Part shown: piece by piece, positions 15,179 through 21,742 of the stretch
How positions within the stretch are numbered: position 1 is the first letter of the stretch
Layout: the number at the start of each line of letters is the position of its first letter
Virus record (IMG/VR): IMGVR_UViG_3300009537_000154
Coordinates: 1 to 25,851 of that record
DNA from: a virus
DNA length: 25,851 nucleotides
Strand: one strand, 5' to 3'
Notes under the pieces: model-generated
Seen by the model: only the letters and a program-made list of their open reading frames with translations
Database searches by the model: none
Told to the model about the DNA's origin: nothing
Made by a program: the position numbers and the translations under genes

Positions 15179-17238
15179 GTTTCACCTCCTGGTGGTTGCT
15201 GTACCTGCGGTACACTTTGCGGCTGCGGAAATGCAGCGTTCATCTTTTCGGATTGCTCCGTTACGGCTATGTCTTCTGACTTGTTTTGTATCTCGTCGGC
15301 CCGATTGATAGAATCCAGCTGTTGCACTATCTGCAAATACTTTATAATTCGATCATCATCCATGTTCTGCAGCTCTTTCATAGCCTTGATCTTCTCGAGT
15401 GTCGCCTGCGATCTATCATGCACAGCCTGAGCATTGCGTTCCTCTTGCAATCCCATGTTAGCCACAGCACGGGTAAACCGCTCCTTACTCAATGCCACAT
15501 CACTAATTGCCTTTGCCTGTGCGCTCTCAGATTGCGTCTTAAGCAATTGCATCTGTACAGCCTGTTGCTGTTGCGCCTGCTGTGCCTGCTGCTGCTCCGC
15601 CTGCTGCAATTCCTTAATATATTGACTGCCACCTTGAATCGGTGCCGCCTTAGCAAGTTGCTCACCCGTAACCGGCGCTCCCAACTGCTTGAGATCAACC
15701 AACTGACGGAAATAAAGTTGACGTTGAGTGTCCGTTAAAACACCCTCTTGCACACATACATCATATTTGACTACATCAAGGTTATAAAATTCCTTCGTAG
15801 GCTCCTCATTCAAAATTCTTTTTACCTTCTCAGGCTTCCACCTCTGAATAAACTTTAATGCTTTTTTCGATACCTGCTTTTGCAAGAACCGGAGATTGTC
15901 AAACAACTCTTGTAAATTTACTACCGATGCCCCCTGACGTAATAGCATCATTACGCCCGAATCGTTTGCCATCTCGGTTTGACCAAATGCCGCATCATTC
16001 ACCCCGGCAATCTCTGTTAAATCACGGTCGTATAGCTCTTGAAGTTGAAATGAACTGGCCGCAATCTGTGCCGGCTGTAGTCTCTCAACAGCACCAGGAG
16101 AAGAACCGGCCTTCTTCCAGATTACTTTACCTTGTGAAGTTTGGAATAAACTTTGAGGATTTATTACAGAATCTTCCTCCGCAAGCCACCCGCTATTAAT
16201 TTGAGTATTTACTATATCGCTCATCTGACTGCGGCGCTGGTTACTCTCCCTCTGCGGATCAATCAAACATCGTGATAATGACTGCACCCGCAAACTCCAC
16301 TCATCACTCTCAGGCTCAAATATTGCCAGTGATGGTGTCATAGGATACTCATCTAGTCCGTATGGGTTAATCTCAGTATCCATGTATTCATTGTTAACAA
16401 TTATCTGTAGCTCAACATATTTTTTCGGCCGTTGCACTACTTTAAGCTGCGGATATATTTGGATAAATTGCTTAACAAGCTCGTCTTGTCGGTCAAACTC
16501 CATCATCTCGCCAGTTTCCATGTCAACCAACATGGGAATATTACGCCACTTCTGCACCCACATCTCATTATATGCCAATAAATCCTGCCCGTTTGGCGTA
16601 CGCTGGTATGGTATCCACGTAAACTTGTCGTCCCTGTCCCAGCCTATCTTTTGCAAATTTTTCAGTTCTTTGGCATGTGTCGGCAACATAGATACTGCTT
16701 GCTCTAAACTTAAGTACTTACGCTTTAGAATATAAGCACAATCGGAAAAGTCACGTTTTGTAAAATAGGGGTCGACAATAAACGCATTGTACGGCTCTCG
16801 CTCAAACCGAATATCACCATTGAGCGGATCGTCTCGGTAATCCATCCATAGGCTACATAGATTAAATCCGGTCTTGAGCGCACCCCCAAAACAGTCTGAA
16901 ATACACTGATAACCATCTCCCGCCTGCATTACATACAGCAAAAGTTTGCTCAGTTGATCGGCAGTTTGCTGATCGGAATCCTCTTGCGGTATGACAACAG
17001 AAGATAATCTGTTTTTGCGCTGATAACCTGTAATTAAATTTATGGTACGCCGTATCCTATTAAAAACAAAACAGGCGCGCCCTTGCTGAAAAAGGTCGTT
17101 TTTTTCCTGTTGGCTCCACTGATCGCCAAGAAAGAAACGTAAATCCCTCTCAGCTTCACCAAAAAAAGGATTCCACGTTTGATAGGCATTGTCATAATAC
17201 GTATCAAAGTCTGTAAGAATTGTTTGAGATTTTACCAT
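15175..17238 (-). CDS. Portal protein, P22-like
   Basis: A 687-residue protein from ATG 17238 (G-rich GGTGGGT just upstream); a GTG 30 bases earlier has no ribosome-binding site. Early residues show DLRFFLGDQWSQQEKNDLFQ and GRACFVFNRIRRTINLITGY, a signature of P22-type portals, then QAGDGYQCISDCFGGALKTG. The wing and stem region includes RCLIDPQRESNQRRSQMSDI and the AFGQTEMANDSGVMMLLRQ helix. Residues about 560-640 are Gln-rich (EQQQAQQAQQQQAVQ) and helical, a length and composition fitting the barrel that projects into P22-type heads. It forms the dodecameric ring for packaging and connects to the adaptor. Located between terL and scaffold as expected. Confidence 0.9.
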   Translation of the reverse strand: MVKSQTILTDFDTYYDNAYQTWNPFFGEAERDLRFFLGDQWSQQEKNDLFQQGRACFVFNRIRRTINLITGYQRKNRLSSVVIPQEDSDQQTADQLSKLLLYVMQAGDGYQCISDCFGGALKTGFNLCSLWMDYRDDPLNGDIRFEREPYNAFIVDPYFTKRDFSDCAYILKRKYLSLEQAVSMLPTHAKELKNLQKIGWDRDDKFTWIPYQRTPNGQDLLAYNEMWVQKWRNIPMLVDMETGEMMEFDRQDELVKQFIQIYPQLKVVQRPKKYVELQIIVNNEYMDTEINPYGLDEYPMTPSLAIFEPESDEWSLRVQSLSRCLIDPQRESNQRRSQMSDIVNTQINSGWLAEEDSVINPQSLFQTSQGKVIWKKAGSSPGAVERLQPAQIAASSFQLQELYDRDLTEIAGVNDAAFGQTEMANDSGVMMLLRQGASVVNLQELFDNLRFLQKQVSKKALKFIQRWKPEKVKRILNEEPTKEFYNLDVVKYDVCVQEGVLTDTQRQLYFRQLVDLKQLGAPVTGEQLAKAAPIQGGSQYIKELQQAEQQQAQQAQQQQAVQMQLLKTQSESAQAKAISDVALSKERFTRAVANMGLQEERNAQAVHDRSQATLEKIKAMKELQNMDDDRIIKYLQIVQQLDSINRADEIQNKSEDIAVTEQSEKMNAAFPQPQSVPQVQQPPGGET

Positions 17239-17260
17239 GCACCCACCAATACAGTTTTTG

Positions 17261-17346
17261 CTTATCACTGTGTTGATAAGGATGCGTAGCCGGGTTCACA
17301 GCCCCGTGAAGATGATCAGTCTTACTACGCAACACATTCGTGTTGC
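17261..17346 (-). promoter_or_regulatory. Three consecutive stem-loops upstream of the portal gene
   Basis: The 108-base gap (17239-17346) holds three hairpins. GCAACAC/GTGTTGC (17329-17335 with 17340-17346) is a perfect 7-bp stem with a 4-base loop, beginning right after the stop of the 73-residue gene. GCGTAG/CTACGC (17284-17289 with 17325-17330) closes a second structure with an inner 5-bp stem (17295-17299 with 17306-17310). CTTATCA/TGATAAG (17261-17267 with 17274-17280) is a third perfect 7-bp stem. None is followed by a U-tract, so they do not look like terminators. Roles in mRNA processing, portal dosage or DNA packaging are possible. Confidence 0.6.
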
Positions 17347-17568
17347 TTACTTTTTGCGGCCTTTTGCCGACATCGCCGCCATTTTTTTATTGCCATACTT
17401 AGCCCGGCCTATTGCCGCCGCTAAAGCTCCTGGATTTTTGGCCCCTTTATCCGCTAACTTACCTTCTAGCGCTGCAAAACGTCCACCAGACCCGAGTTTT
17501 GCCTTGCTCACTGGCTCCGACTTTCCACCTTTTAGACTGCCAGGTTTTATCTTCTCGCCCTTTTTCAT
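17347..17568 (-). CDS. Small basic Gly/Ala/Lys protein between terminase and portal
   Basis: A 73-residue protein. ATG 17568 overlaps the TerL stop as ATGA and follows GAGGCGAGG. It begins MKKGEKIKPGSLKGGKSEPV and contains GSGGRFAALEGKLADKG, NPGALAAAIGRAKYG and a Lys-rich end (MAAMSAKGRKK). Small basic proteins with the RF-AALEGKLA and NPGALAA-IGRxKYG pattern are familiar in this exact slot of podovirus genomes. No function is established to my knowledge; the charge suggests nucleic-acid contact or a packaged role. Confidence 0.8.
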   Translation of the reverse strand: MKKGEKIKPGSLKGGKSEPVSKAKLGSGGRFAALEGKLADKGAKNPGALAAAIGRAKYGNKKMAAMSAKGRKK

Positions 17569-18818
17569 CCTCGCCTCATATAATATTGATTTTCCAGCTT
17601 CCGAGCATCTGCCGCTGTCATTTTAGATTGTGACTTGTTGTAAAAATGTGTTGTCAGAGCGTATCTTATTGCATCCATCGCGTGATCGTTTTGTTTTGAT
17701 GGCACATCCACCCCACGATTGCTAGCTTTAGTATCCCAACAGTAGTTGCTATACTCTTTAATCGTGTTGTCACAGCATTTACACACTTTAAATGCTCCCG
17801 TAGACATCTGCATACCATGATACCTAATGCCTTTGATCACGTCATTATCTGCATCTACAATACCCCTCACTCCTGACCTCAGTAACTCGACTTTAAAACT
17901 CGCTGCCGACGGGTCTATATATATACGTGTGGGAGACACTAAACTTAAAAACTCCTGTAAATCATTACTATAATCCCAATCCGATTTTTGACGTAATGTT
18001 TTTTTGGAATCATAATAGTACTCACGCTCTAACCATGTGTTTGGGTATAAATGCGGATTGTGACCTATCAGCGCAAACACGCAAGGATTAGTAGTTCCAT
18101 AGTCAATACCTACAATATATTCACTCGCCGGCCCGGGCGGCTGGTCTATTACATGTATTTCTTTATCAAAAAAATCATATACCGCACCTTCTGCAACCAC
18201 CCACTTACCCAAAATAAATCTATCATACCACAGCCCTTGATACTCTTTTTTTAACTGCTCTTTATATGTCGGGTCTAGTGCCGGATTGTCATCAATACTA
18301 AAGCTAAATACGGCACAATCCAACTCTTTGCGCCTGTCCATCCAATCCTTTTTAACCCAATGAAAAGGCGAGTCCGGGTTGGTGCTTGCAAAGAGCTTAG
18401 CCCCCTTAATAGACAGACGAGACAATAACATTTTTACAAATGTCTCCGGCAATAGACATAGCTCGTCTATGAGCGCTCCTGCAAACTCACTACCGCGAAT
18501 CTTGCCCTCGGCTCTATCATCATTGGCGCCCACTACATACATAGTGCGCCCATATAAGTTAACTTCACCCTTTCCGATTTTATACTGTACAGCTGAGCCA
18601 ATGAGATCTTGCAGCGGCTTAATGATATTGCGATTGATCGTTTTGTCCGTACGACCGCACAAGATAAGCGGCCCAGGTGGCCCGTCTTTTATAAACTTGA
18701 GCCAGCGCAAGAGCGCTATAAAGCTCTTGCCTGCCCTGACGGGGCCTTCAAAAATATTTAATCGAGAGTTTGAATCTTGATAAGCGGATATTTGCTTATC
18801 ACTTAGACTGTTTATCAA
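17565..18818 (-). CDS. terL: Terminase large subunit
   Basis: A 417-residue packaging motor. The ATPase half has Walker A GPVRAGKS (25-32), Walker B ALIDEL (115-120) and the coupling motif STN (145-147). The nuclease half has acidic residues in GIDYGTTNP (D239), RIYIDPSAASF (D302) and NDHAMDAIRYAL (D378, D382), the RNase H-like site that cuts concatemers. Length and motif order match the PBSX/Terminase_3-6 group. The likely start is TTG 18818, overlapping the small subunit by 20 bases; no ATG or GTG precedes Walker A. A CKCC cluster near residues 346-349 is unusual but does not touch the motifs. It docks on the portal encoded downstream. Confidence 0.95.
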   Translation of the reverse strand: MINSLSDKQISAYQDSNSRLNIFEGPVRAGKSFIALLRWLKFIKDGPPGPLILCGRTDKTINRNIIKPLQDLIGSAVQYKIGKGEVNLYGRTMYVVGANDDRAEGKIRGSEFAGALIDELCLLPETFVKMLLSRLSIKGAKLFASTNPDSPFHWVKKDWMDRRKELDCAVFSFSIDDNPALDPTYKEQLKKEYQGLWYDRFILGKWVVAEGAVYDFFDKEIHVIDQPPGPASEYIVGIDYGTTNPCVFALIGHNPHLYPNTWLEREYYYDSKKTLRQKSDWDYSNDLQEFLSLVSPTRIYIDPSAASFKVELLRSGVRGIVDADNDVIKGIRYHGMQMSTGAFKVCKCCDNTIKEYSNYCWDTKASNRGVDVPSKQNDHAMDAIRYALTTHFYNKSQSKMTAADARKLENQYYMRRG

Positions 18819-19242
18819 AATCTTTAGCGCTTTCGATTGTGTCTAATTTTGTCAAAATTGAAGAAAGTTTGCCGTCCATTTCTTCATTTTTCCCATCTTT
18901 GAGTGATGCCTCAAATTCTTTTTCTTCCCGTTTTTCCTGTTTCAAAAAATGATCGTAAACGGGTGCATTTAAATCGTAAGCCTTTGGATGTAATTTATTT
19001 TCACTCAACAATTTCTCTCTTCGATCGGCTAATTTTGCTCTAGCTTTTCGTATTGATTTGCCAAACCCGTCGGGGTCACCAATGCACCATTTAGTGATTG
19101 TGCCGGGGTCAAGCATGGGATCGTGATCAGCGCAAAATCCGCACAAATTAATACTATCTGGTTTTTTCAGCCATTCAAATAATTCTATTTCAATTTGATC
19201 TCGATCATGGATGCGGGGGCGTCCGCCAACGTTAACACTCAC
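18799..19242 (-). CDS. terS: Terminase small subunit
   Basis: A 147-residue protein starting at GTG 19242, which overlaps the previous stop as GTGA. The N-terminus has GGRPRIHDRDQIEIELFEWL, a basic turn followed by a helix, then DPMLDPGTITKWCIGDPDGF and GKSIRKARAKLADRREKL, a helix-turn-helix plus basic helix pattern of DNA-packaging small subunits. The C-terminal 45 residues are charged and helical (DHFLKQEKREEKEFEASLKD, ILTKLDTIESAKDFDKQSK), consistent with oligomerisation. Its position just before terL with a 20-base overlap supports the call. It recognises the packaging site and delivers DNA to TerL. Confidence 0.82.
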   Translation of the reverse strand: MSVNVGGRPRIHDRDQIEIELFEWLKKPDSINLCGFCADHDPMLDPGTITKWCIGDPDGFGKSIRKARAKLADRREKLLSENKLHPKAYDLNAPVYDHFLKQEKREEKEFEASLKDGKNEEMDGKLSSILTKLDTIESAKDFDKQSK

Positions 19243-19424
19243 TGTACCACCATGTTAGTTTTAATTTTAATTGTTTCGGGGATGATCTTTGCGTTTTGAA
19301 GGGCTAGGTCGATAAGCTCTTTAATTTTGGGGTCGTCTGGGGTCATTATGACATCGTCATAGATGAGATGTTTCTGTTTGTAAGAAGAGTCTTCGCCTTT
19401 GATAACGACTGTCAATTCTAGCAT
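19239..19424 (-). CDS. Small unknown protein, first gene of the late operon
   Basis: A 61-residue protein with a GAAGGC motif eight bases before ATG 19424. It begins MLELTVVIKGEDSSYKQKHL, contains DDVIMTPDDPKIKELIDLAL and ends IPETIKIKTNMVVQ. One strand pair, an acidic loop and a helix can be seen. The last bases overlap the terS start as GTGA, so it is co-translated with terS. It lies about 40 bases past the predicted leftward transcription start. No family is recognised. Confidence 0.7.
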   Translation of the reverse strand: MLELTVVIKGEDSSYKQKHLIYDDVIMTPDDPKIKELIDLALQNAKIIPETIKIKTNMVVQ

Positions 19425-19472
19425 TTTATGCCTTCAGGCTATGTTGTAGGGGCTGTTGTTGTTATATTCGTC

Positions 19473-19502
19473 AGTATATAGGATTTATTTTTTTTTTGCC
19501 AA
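19473..19502 (-). promoter_or_regulatory. Leftward promoter of the late (terminase-virion) operon
   Basis: TTGGCA (19502-19497) and TATACT (19478-19473) are separated by 18 bases, most of them A or T. The predicted start is about 40 bases before the first late gene. It is back-to-back with the rightward promoter at 19527-19555, only about 25 bases away. Confidence 0.6.
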
Positions 19503-19526
19503 CAAATTCTTTTTCTTCTTTTTTTC

Positions 19527-19555
19527 TTGCGAGTAAATCGCTTGTGTGGTATGCT
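19527..19555 (+). promoter_or_regulatory. Rightward promoter P1, extended -10
   Basis: TTGCGA (19527-19532), a 17-base spacer, and TATGCT (19550-19555) preceded by TGG make an extended -10 promoter. The spacer holds CTTGTGTG, echoing CTTGCGAG 15 bases earlier; both halves are kept in the second copy at 21108-21136. Confidence 0.7.
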
Positions 19556-19595
19556 TGGGCTATAAACAAACACAAACGTAGAAAGGAGTATAAGA

Positions 19596-19784
19596 ATGAT
19601 TAAATTTGACAAGGCCAGAAAGATATCGTCAACAGGGAAGTACTATCACACTTTTGTGGCGATTTGGGACAAGTTAGACGACAATTTAAAATCGAGGCTG
19701 ACATCATACGAGCTATCGTTAGTGATTGATTGTATGTTTTCACAGCATCAAGCGGGTTTTGCAAAGGGATTAAGGAACAATTAA
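19596..19784 (+). CDS. Small unknown protein, first rightward gene
   Basis: A 62-residue protein with GAAAGGAG upstream of ATG 19596, in the leader of promoter P1. It begins MIKFDKARKISSTGKYYHTF, has WDKLDDNLKSRLTSYELSLV and ends FSQHQAGFAKGLRNN. Probably one helical domain, mildly basic. Small first genes of an early phage operon are often host-interaction factors, but nothing here identifies a target. Its stop falls inside the first base block of repeat cassette R1. Confidence 0.7.
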   Translation: MIKFDKARKISSTGKYYHTFVAIWDKLDDNLKSRLTSYELSLVIDCMFSQHQAGFAKGLRNN

Positions 19785-19863
19785 TGCTTTAAGCTTTCCT
19801 CTGGCCCCTTGCGGGGGGCCAGGATGAGAGTTTAAACAAACACAATAGAAAGGAGTGTTCAAG
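19779..19863 (+). repeat. Intergenic cassette R1: tail block, 8-bp hairpin, RBS block
   Basis: Starts with AATTAATGCTTTAAGCTTTCC, then hairpin CTGGCCCC/GGGGCCAG (19801-19808 with 19815-19822), then GTTTAAACAAACACAA and GAAAGGAGTGTTCAA before ATG 19864. It is near-identical in its flanks to R2 (20090-20175), while the hairpin differs with paired changes. No U-tract follows, so it is not a standard terminator. Confidence 0.8.
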
Positions 19864-20103
19864 ATGAGAAATCAAAAAGAAAATTTCGTAGAAGTCGAAT
19901 TTAGAGATGATATTTATACGCTTACACAATTGCCACACATTGATGGACGTGATGATGATGTTTTTTATAGTGGTACAGCAGTTGACGAAGACGGAAATTA
20001 TTATTACATTGCCTGGGAGGTTAAGGAGGGATACGAAAAAATGGAAGACGAGTCGGACCATTGCGACTGGTCTAAACCATGTACGGTAGAATTAATGCTT
20101 TAA
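19864..20103 (+). CDS. Small acidic unknown protein
   Basis: A 79-residue protein. ATG 19864 is chosen because AAGGAG ends eight bases before it; the in-frame GTG nine bases upstream would overlap that site. It begins MRNQKENFVEVEFRDDIYTL, has HIDGRDDDVFYSGTAVDEDG and YYYIAWEVKEGYEKMEDES, and ends CDWSKPCTVELML. Strongly acidic, with a Tyr/Trp-rich strand centre and one Cys pair, an acidic single domain that could mimic DNA or bind a basic partner; this is speculation. Its last codons lie inside the start of repeat R2. Confidence 0.72.
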   Translation: MRNQKENFVEVEFRDDIYTLTQLPHIDGRDDDVFYSGTAVDEDGNYYYIAWEVKEGYEKMEDESDHCDWSKPCTVELML

Positions 20104-20175
20104 ACTTTCCCCCAGCCCCTTTAGGGGGGCTGTGATGAACGTTTAAACAAACACAACATAGAAAGGAGTGTTCAA
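20090..20175 (+). repeat. Intergenic cassette R2, partner of R1
   Basis: Begins ATTAATGCTTTAAAC, with hairpin CAGCCCC/GGGGCTG (20113-20119 with 20126-20132), then GTTTAAACAAACACAA and GAAAGGAGTGTTCAA before ATG 20176. Compared with R1 the flanks match almost base for base, while the stem has lost a pair on both sides and changed a pair, as expected if the pairing itself is selected. Confidence 0.8.
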
Positions 20176-20355
20176 ATGAATAAATACGAACTAAATGGCC
20201 TGGGTCCAATTTGGGTATGGGAAGCTGACAGTGAAGAAGAAGCAACCAAAATTTTCTTGAGTGAGCAGGGTTTTAAATCGGAAGAGGCGTTTATCAAATA
20301 TTTAACTGAAGATGTTGGGGTTAAGGATGCGGTTATTTCGTGGAAAAAAGTTTAA
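20176..20355 (+). CDS. 59-residue unknown protein
   Basis: A short frame starting at ATG 20176, five to six bases after AAGGAG within the cassette R2 block. It reads MNKYELNGLGPIWVWEADSE, then EEATKIFLSEQGFKSEEAFI and ends VGVKDAVISWKKV. The pattern, a beta strand followed by two helices and a closing strand, resembles many small phage proteins with a single alpha/beta domain. Stop TAA ends at 20355, 14 bases before the next ATG, whose AAGGAG lies in that gap. No family is recognised. Confidence 0.78.
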   Translation: MNKYELNGLGPIWVWEADSEEEATKIFLSEQGFKSEEAFIKYLTEDVGVKDAVISWKKV

Positions 20356-20369
20356 ATTAAGGAGTTTAT

Positions 20370-20567
20370 ATGTCAGAAGTTTGGGAGTTAGTTGAGCACA
20401 GACATTGTGGGAGGCGGTTTTACGCACGGACTAAAGAGACCGATGCAAGGCTTAAGCTATTTAATCGGAAGTGTTTACTGGCTGGAGAGATTGAGCTTTT
20501 AGAAAAAACTGGGTGTAAATTTGAGATATACCCTTACGAATCGTGTGAATATAAAGGAGACAAATAA
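20370..20567 (+). CDS. Small unknown protein
   Basis: A 65-residue protein starting at ATG 20370 after AAGGAGTTTAT. It begins MSEVWELVEHRHCGRRFYAR, with KETDARLKLFNRKCLLAGEI in the centre and EKTGCKFEIYPYESCEYKGD near the end. Four Cys residues are spread through it (13, 35, 49, 59), which could form a metal or disulphide site, although spacing is irregular. Its stop is directly followed by the next start with no gap. No family is recognised. Confidence 0.7.
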   Translation: MSEVWELVEHRHCGRRFYARTKETDARLKLFNRKCLLAGEIELLEKTGCKFEIYPYESCEYKGDK

Positions 20568-20888
20568 ATGAGTACACAAGTAGAAGATTTTTTAGACGAG
20601 AATGCAATCTTTGATTTTTCGGTGGATTATTACCGTGATCTTTGCGAACAGCTGGCACCACTCTTGCGTCAACAGAAAGAGCTTGAGTCAAAATGCAAAA
20701 AGTTGCGAGAGCAGGTTTTAACCCACGCCGGAGGGGATAGGATGGAGTACGGCATTAAGGTGACAAAAAGAGAGAGGGCCGGAGCGGTTGATCTCAAAAA
20801 ACTGGTTGAGGATGGAGTTATTAGCCAAGAAATTTTAGAAACATACAGGAAGGAGCCTACGGAATTTTACGAAGTGAGGAATTACTAA
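20568..20888 (+). CDS. Coiled-coil protein, recombination-accessory-like C-terminus
   Basis: A 106-residue protein, ATG 20568 touching the previous stop, with AAAGGAG eight bases upstream. Residues 1-25 are acidic, residues 26-55 form a helix or coiled coil (LCEQLAPLLRQQKELESKCK), and the C-terminal half, MEYGIKVTKRERAGAVDLKK then EDGVISQEILETYRKEPTEFYEV, resembles the tail found on phage YqaJ-type exonucleases and their accessory proteins. The enzyme itself is not in the window. The relation is weak and based on pattern only; it could equally be an independent small protein. Confidence 0.6.
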   Translation: MSTQVEDFLDENAIFDFSVDYYRDLCEQLAPLLRQQKELESKCKKLREQVLTHAGGDRMEYGIKVTKRERAGAVDLKKLVEDGVISQEILETYRKEPTEFYEVRNY

Positions 20889-21106
20889 TGGGCTTTTTGA
20901 AAGAATTATTTTGCAAGCATGAATACAAGCTGGTCGGATGGGGGGCGTGTCACGACATGCCGTCATACACGAGATCGGGGTCTTATATTTTACTCACGTG
21001 CAAAAAGTGCGGTAAGATTGAGCAGACGAACATCGTTGAAAACCTGGGCGATGAGTCGATTGAAGGATACTGCAAGAGAAAAAATATTGAGTTTGTGAAT
21101 ATTTAG
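20888..21106 (+). CDS. Small zinc-ribbon-like protein
   Basis: A 72-residue protein whose ATG shares one base with the previous stop (TAATG). It has FCKHEYKLVGWGACHD near the N-terminus, LLTCKKCGKIEQTN in the middle and EGYCKRKNIEFVNI at the end. The CKH and CKKCG pairs could bind zinc, as in the small phage proteins of the C..H ... C..C type. No catalytic motif is visible. The stop lies two bases before the -35 of promoter P2, so it ends the first rightward transcription unit. Confidence 0.68.
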   Translation: MGFLKELFCKHEYKLVGWGACHDMPSYTRSGSYILLTCKKCGKIEQTNIVENLGDESIEGYCKRKNIEFVNI

Positions 21107-21107
21107 C

Positions 21108-21136
21108 TTGCGAGTAATTAGCTTGTGTGCTATGCT
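21108..21136 (+). promoter_or_regulatory. Rightward promoter P2, copy of P1
   Basis: TTGCGA (21108-21113), 17 bases, TATGCT (21131-21136) with a TG element before the -10. A block of about 46 bases starting with CTTGCGAGTAA matches P1, including the CTTGTGTG in the spacer and ATAAACAAAC after the -10. Confidence 0.7.
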
Positions 21137-21154
21137 TAAGCCATAAACAAACGA

Positions 21155-21176
21155 CCCCTGGTCGCTAGGCCAGGGG
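21155..21176 (+). promoter_or_regulatory. 5' leader hairpin of the P2 transcript
   Basis: CCCCTGG (21155-21161) pairs with CCAGGGG (21170-21176), extendable inward by a U-G and a C-G pair to leave a GCTA tetraloop. It starts about 12 bases after the predicted transcription start, ahead of AAAGAAAGGAG and ATG 21205. A capping stem that protects the transcript is plausible. Confidence 0.6.
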
Positions 21177-21204
21177 CCACAAAACAAAGAAAGGAGTACA
21201 ATTT

Positions 21205-21474
21205 ATGAATAACGGAGATGAAAAAAAAAGGGAAGCAGAAATTCGCAGGGCTGCACGGGCTGAGGCGGAAATGAAGCAAGATCAAGAGAATTTAGAGGAT
21301 GCGATTTTCGAGCTGTTCAATAATCAAATGGAAATCTGTGAAAGGAACCCAAATAAAGATTTGATCAAGGGGTGCAAATATTTAATGCAAAGATTTGACT
21401 TAGACACTCGGTTTTTGCCTGAGCGGCTATATGATGCGGTTGTTGGGGAGGCTTGTCCAGATGTGCTCGACTAA
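21205..21474 (+). CDS. Small helical unknown protein, possible paralogue of next gene
   Basis: An 89-residue protein after AAGGAG. It begins MNNGDEKKREAEIRRAARAE, a charged helix, and then has QENLEDAIFELFNNQMEICE, LIKGCKYLMQRFDLDTRFLP and ERLYDAVVGEACPDVLD. The second half shares a spacing with the following gene: a hydrophobic helix, (F/Y)(D/N)LD, and an R-x-(Y/R)-D helix. No DNA-binding or catalytic motif is clear. First gene of the P2 unit. Confidence 0.68.
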   Translation: MNNGDEKKREAEIRRAARAEAEMKQDQENLEDAIFELFNNQMEICERNPNKDLIKGCKYLMQRFDLDTRFLPERLYDAVVGEACPDVLD

Positions 21475-21703
21475 AGATTTGGCTTCTGTGGAAGTGTTGA
21501 TAAAATATTTGGATAACGAGACGACTCCGGAGCTTGTGGAAGCTCTGGAGCATTTGTTTGCTAGTTACAATCTTGACGAAAGTCTTTTGTCGGTGAGGAT
21601 GAGGGACGTTTTGCGGGAAAGGAAGAGACGGAAGCAACGGTATGACTATTGCGACCCCGAGAGGGAATGTTATCTTTCGGCTATGTCTTGGATTGATTTT
21701 TAG
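21461..21703 (+). CDS. Small unknown protein, possible paralogue of preceding gene
   Basis: An 80-residue protein. ATG 21461 is chosen because GGGAGG lies nine bases upstream; an earlier in-frame ATG (21431) has none. It overlaps the previous gene by 14 bases. It begins MCSTKDLASVEVLIKYLDNE, then ELVEALEHLFASYNLDESLL and SVRMRDVLRERKRRKQRYDY, ending in a basic tail and SAMSWIDF. The LFASYNLDESLL segment aligns with LMQRFDLDTRFL of the neighbour, suggesting a tandem duplication. No function is assigned. Confidence 0.65.
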   Translation: MCSTKDLASVEVLIKYLDNETTPELVEALEHLFASYNLDESLLSVRMRDVLRERKRRKQRYDYCDPERECYLSAMSWIDF

Positions 21704-21742
21704 AAGCGGTCGACGATACGCCGGAGAATTTCGAGGATTAGT

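Noticed and set aside
17281-17330. tRNA-like fold upstream of the portal gene
   Set aside because: The outer stem is only 6 bp and no anticodon arm, T-loop consensus or CCA end can be placed, so it is described only as a stem-loop element.
19789-20061. Leftward 90-residue frame across R1
   Set aside because: It runs antisense to the 79-residue gene and through the hairpin, with no ribosome-binding site.
19779-20175. CRISPR array or intrinsic terminators from the repeat cassettes
   Set aside because: There are only two full copies, with genes between them, not spacer-sized intervals. The hairpins lack U-tracts on either strand.
21704-21742. Terminator between the convergent units
   Set aside because: No stem with a U-tract can be drawn on either strand in this short gap.
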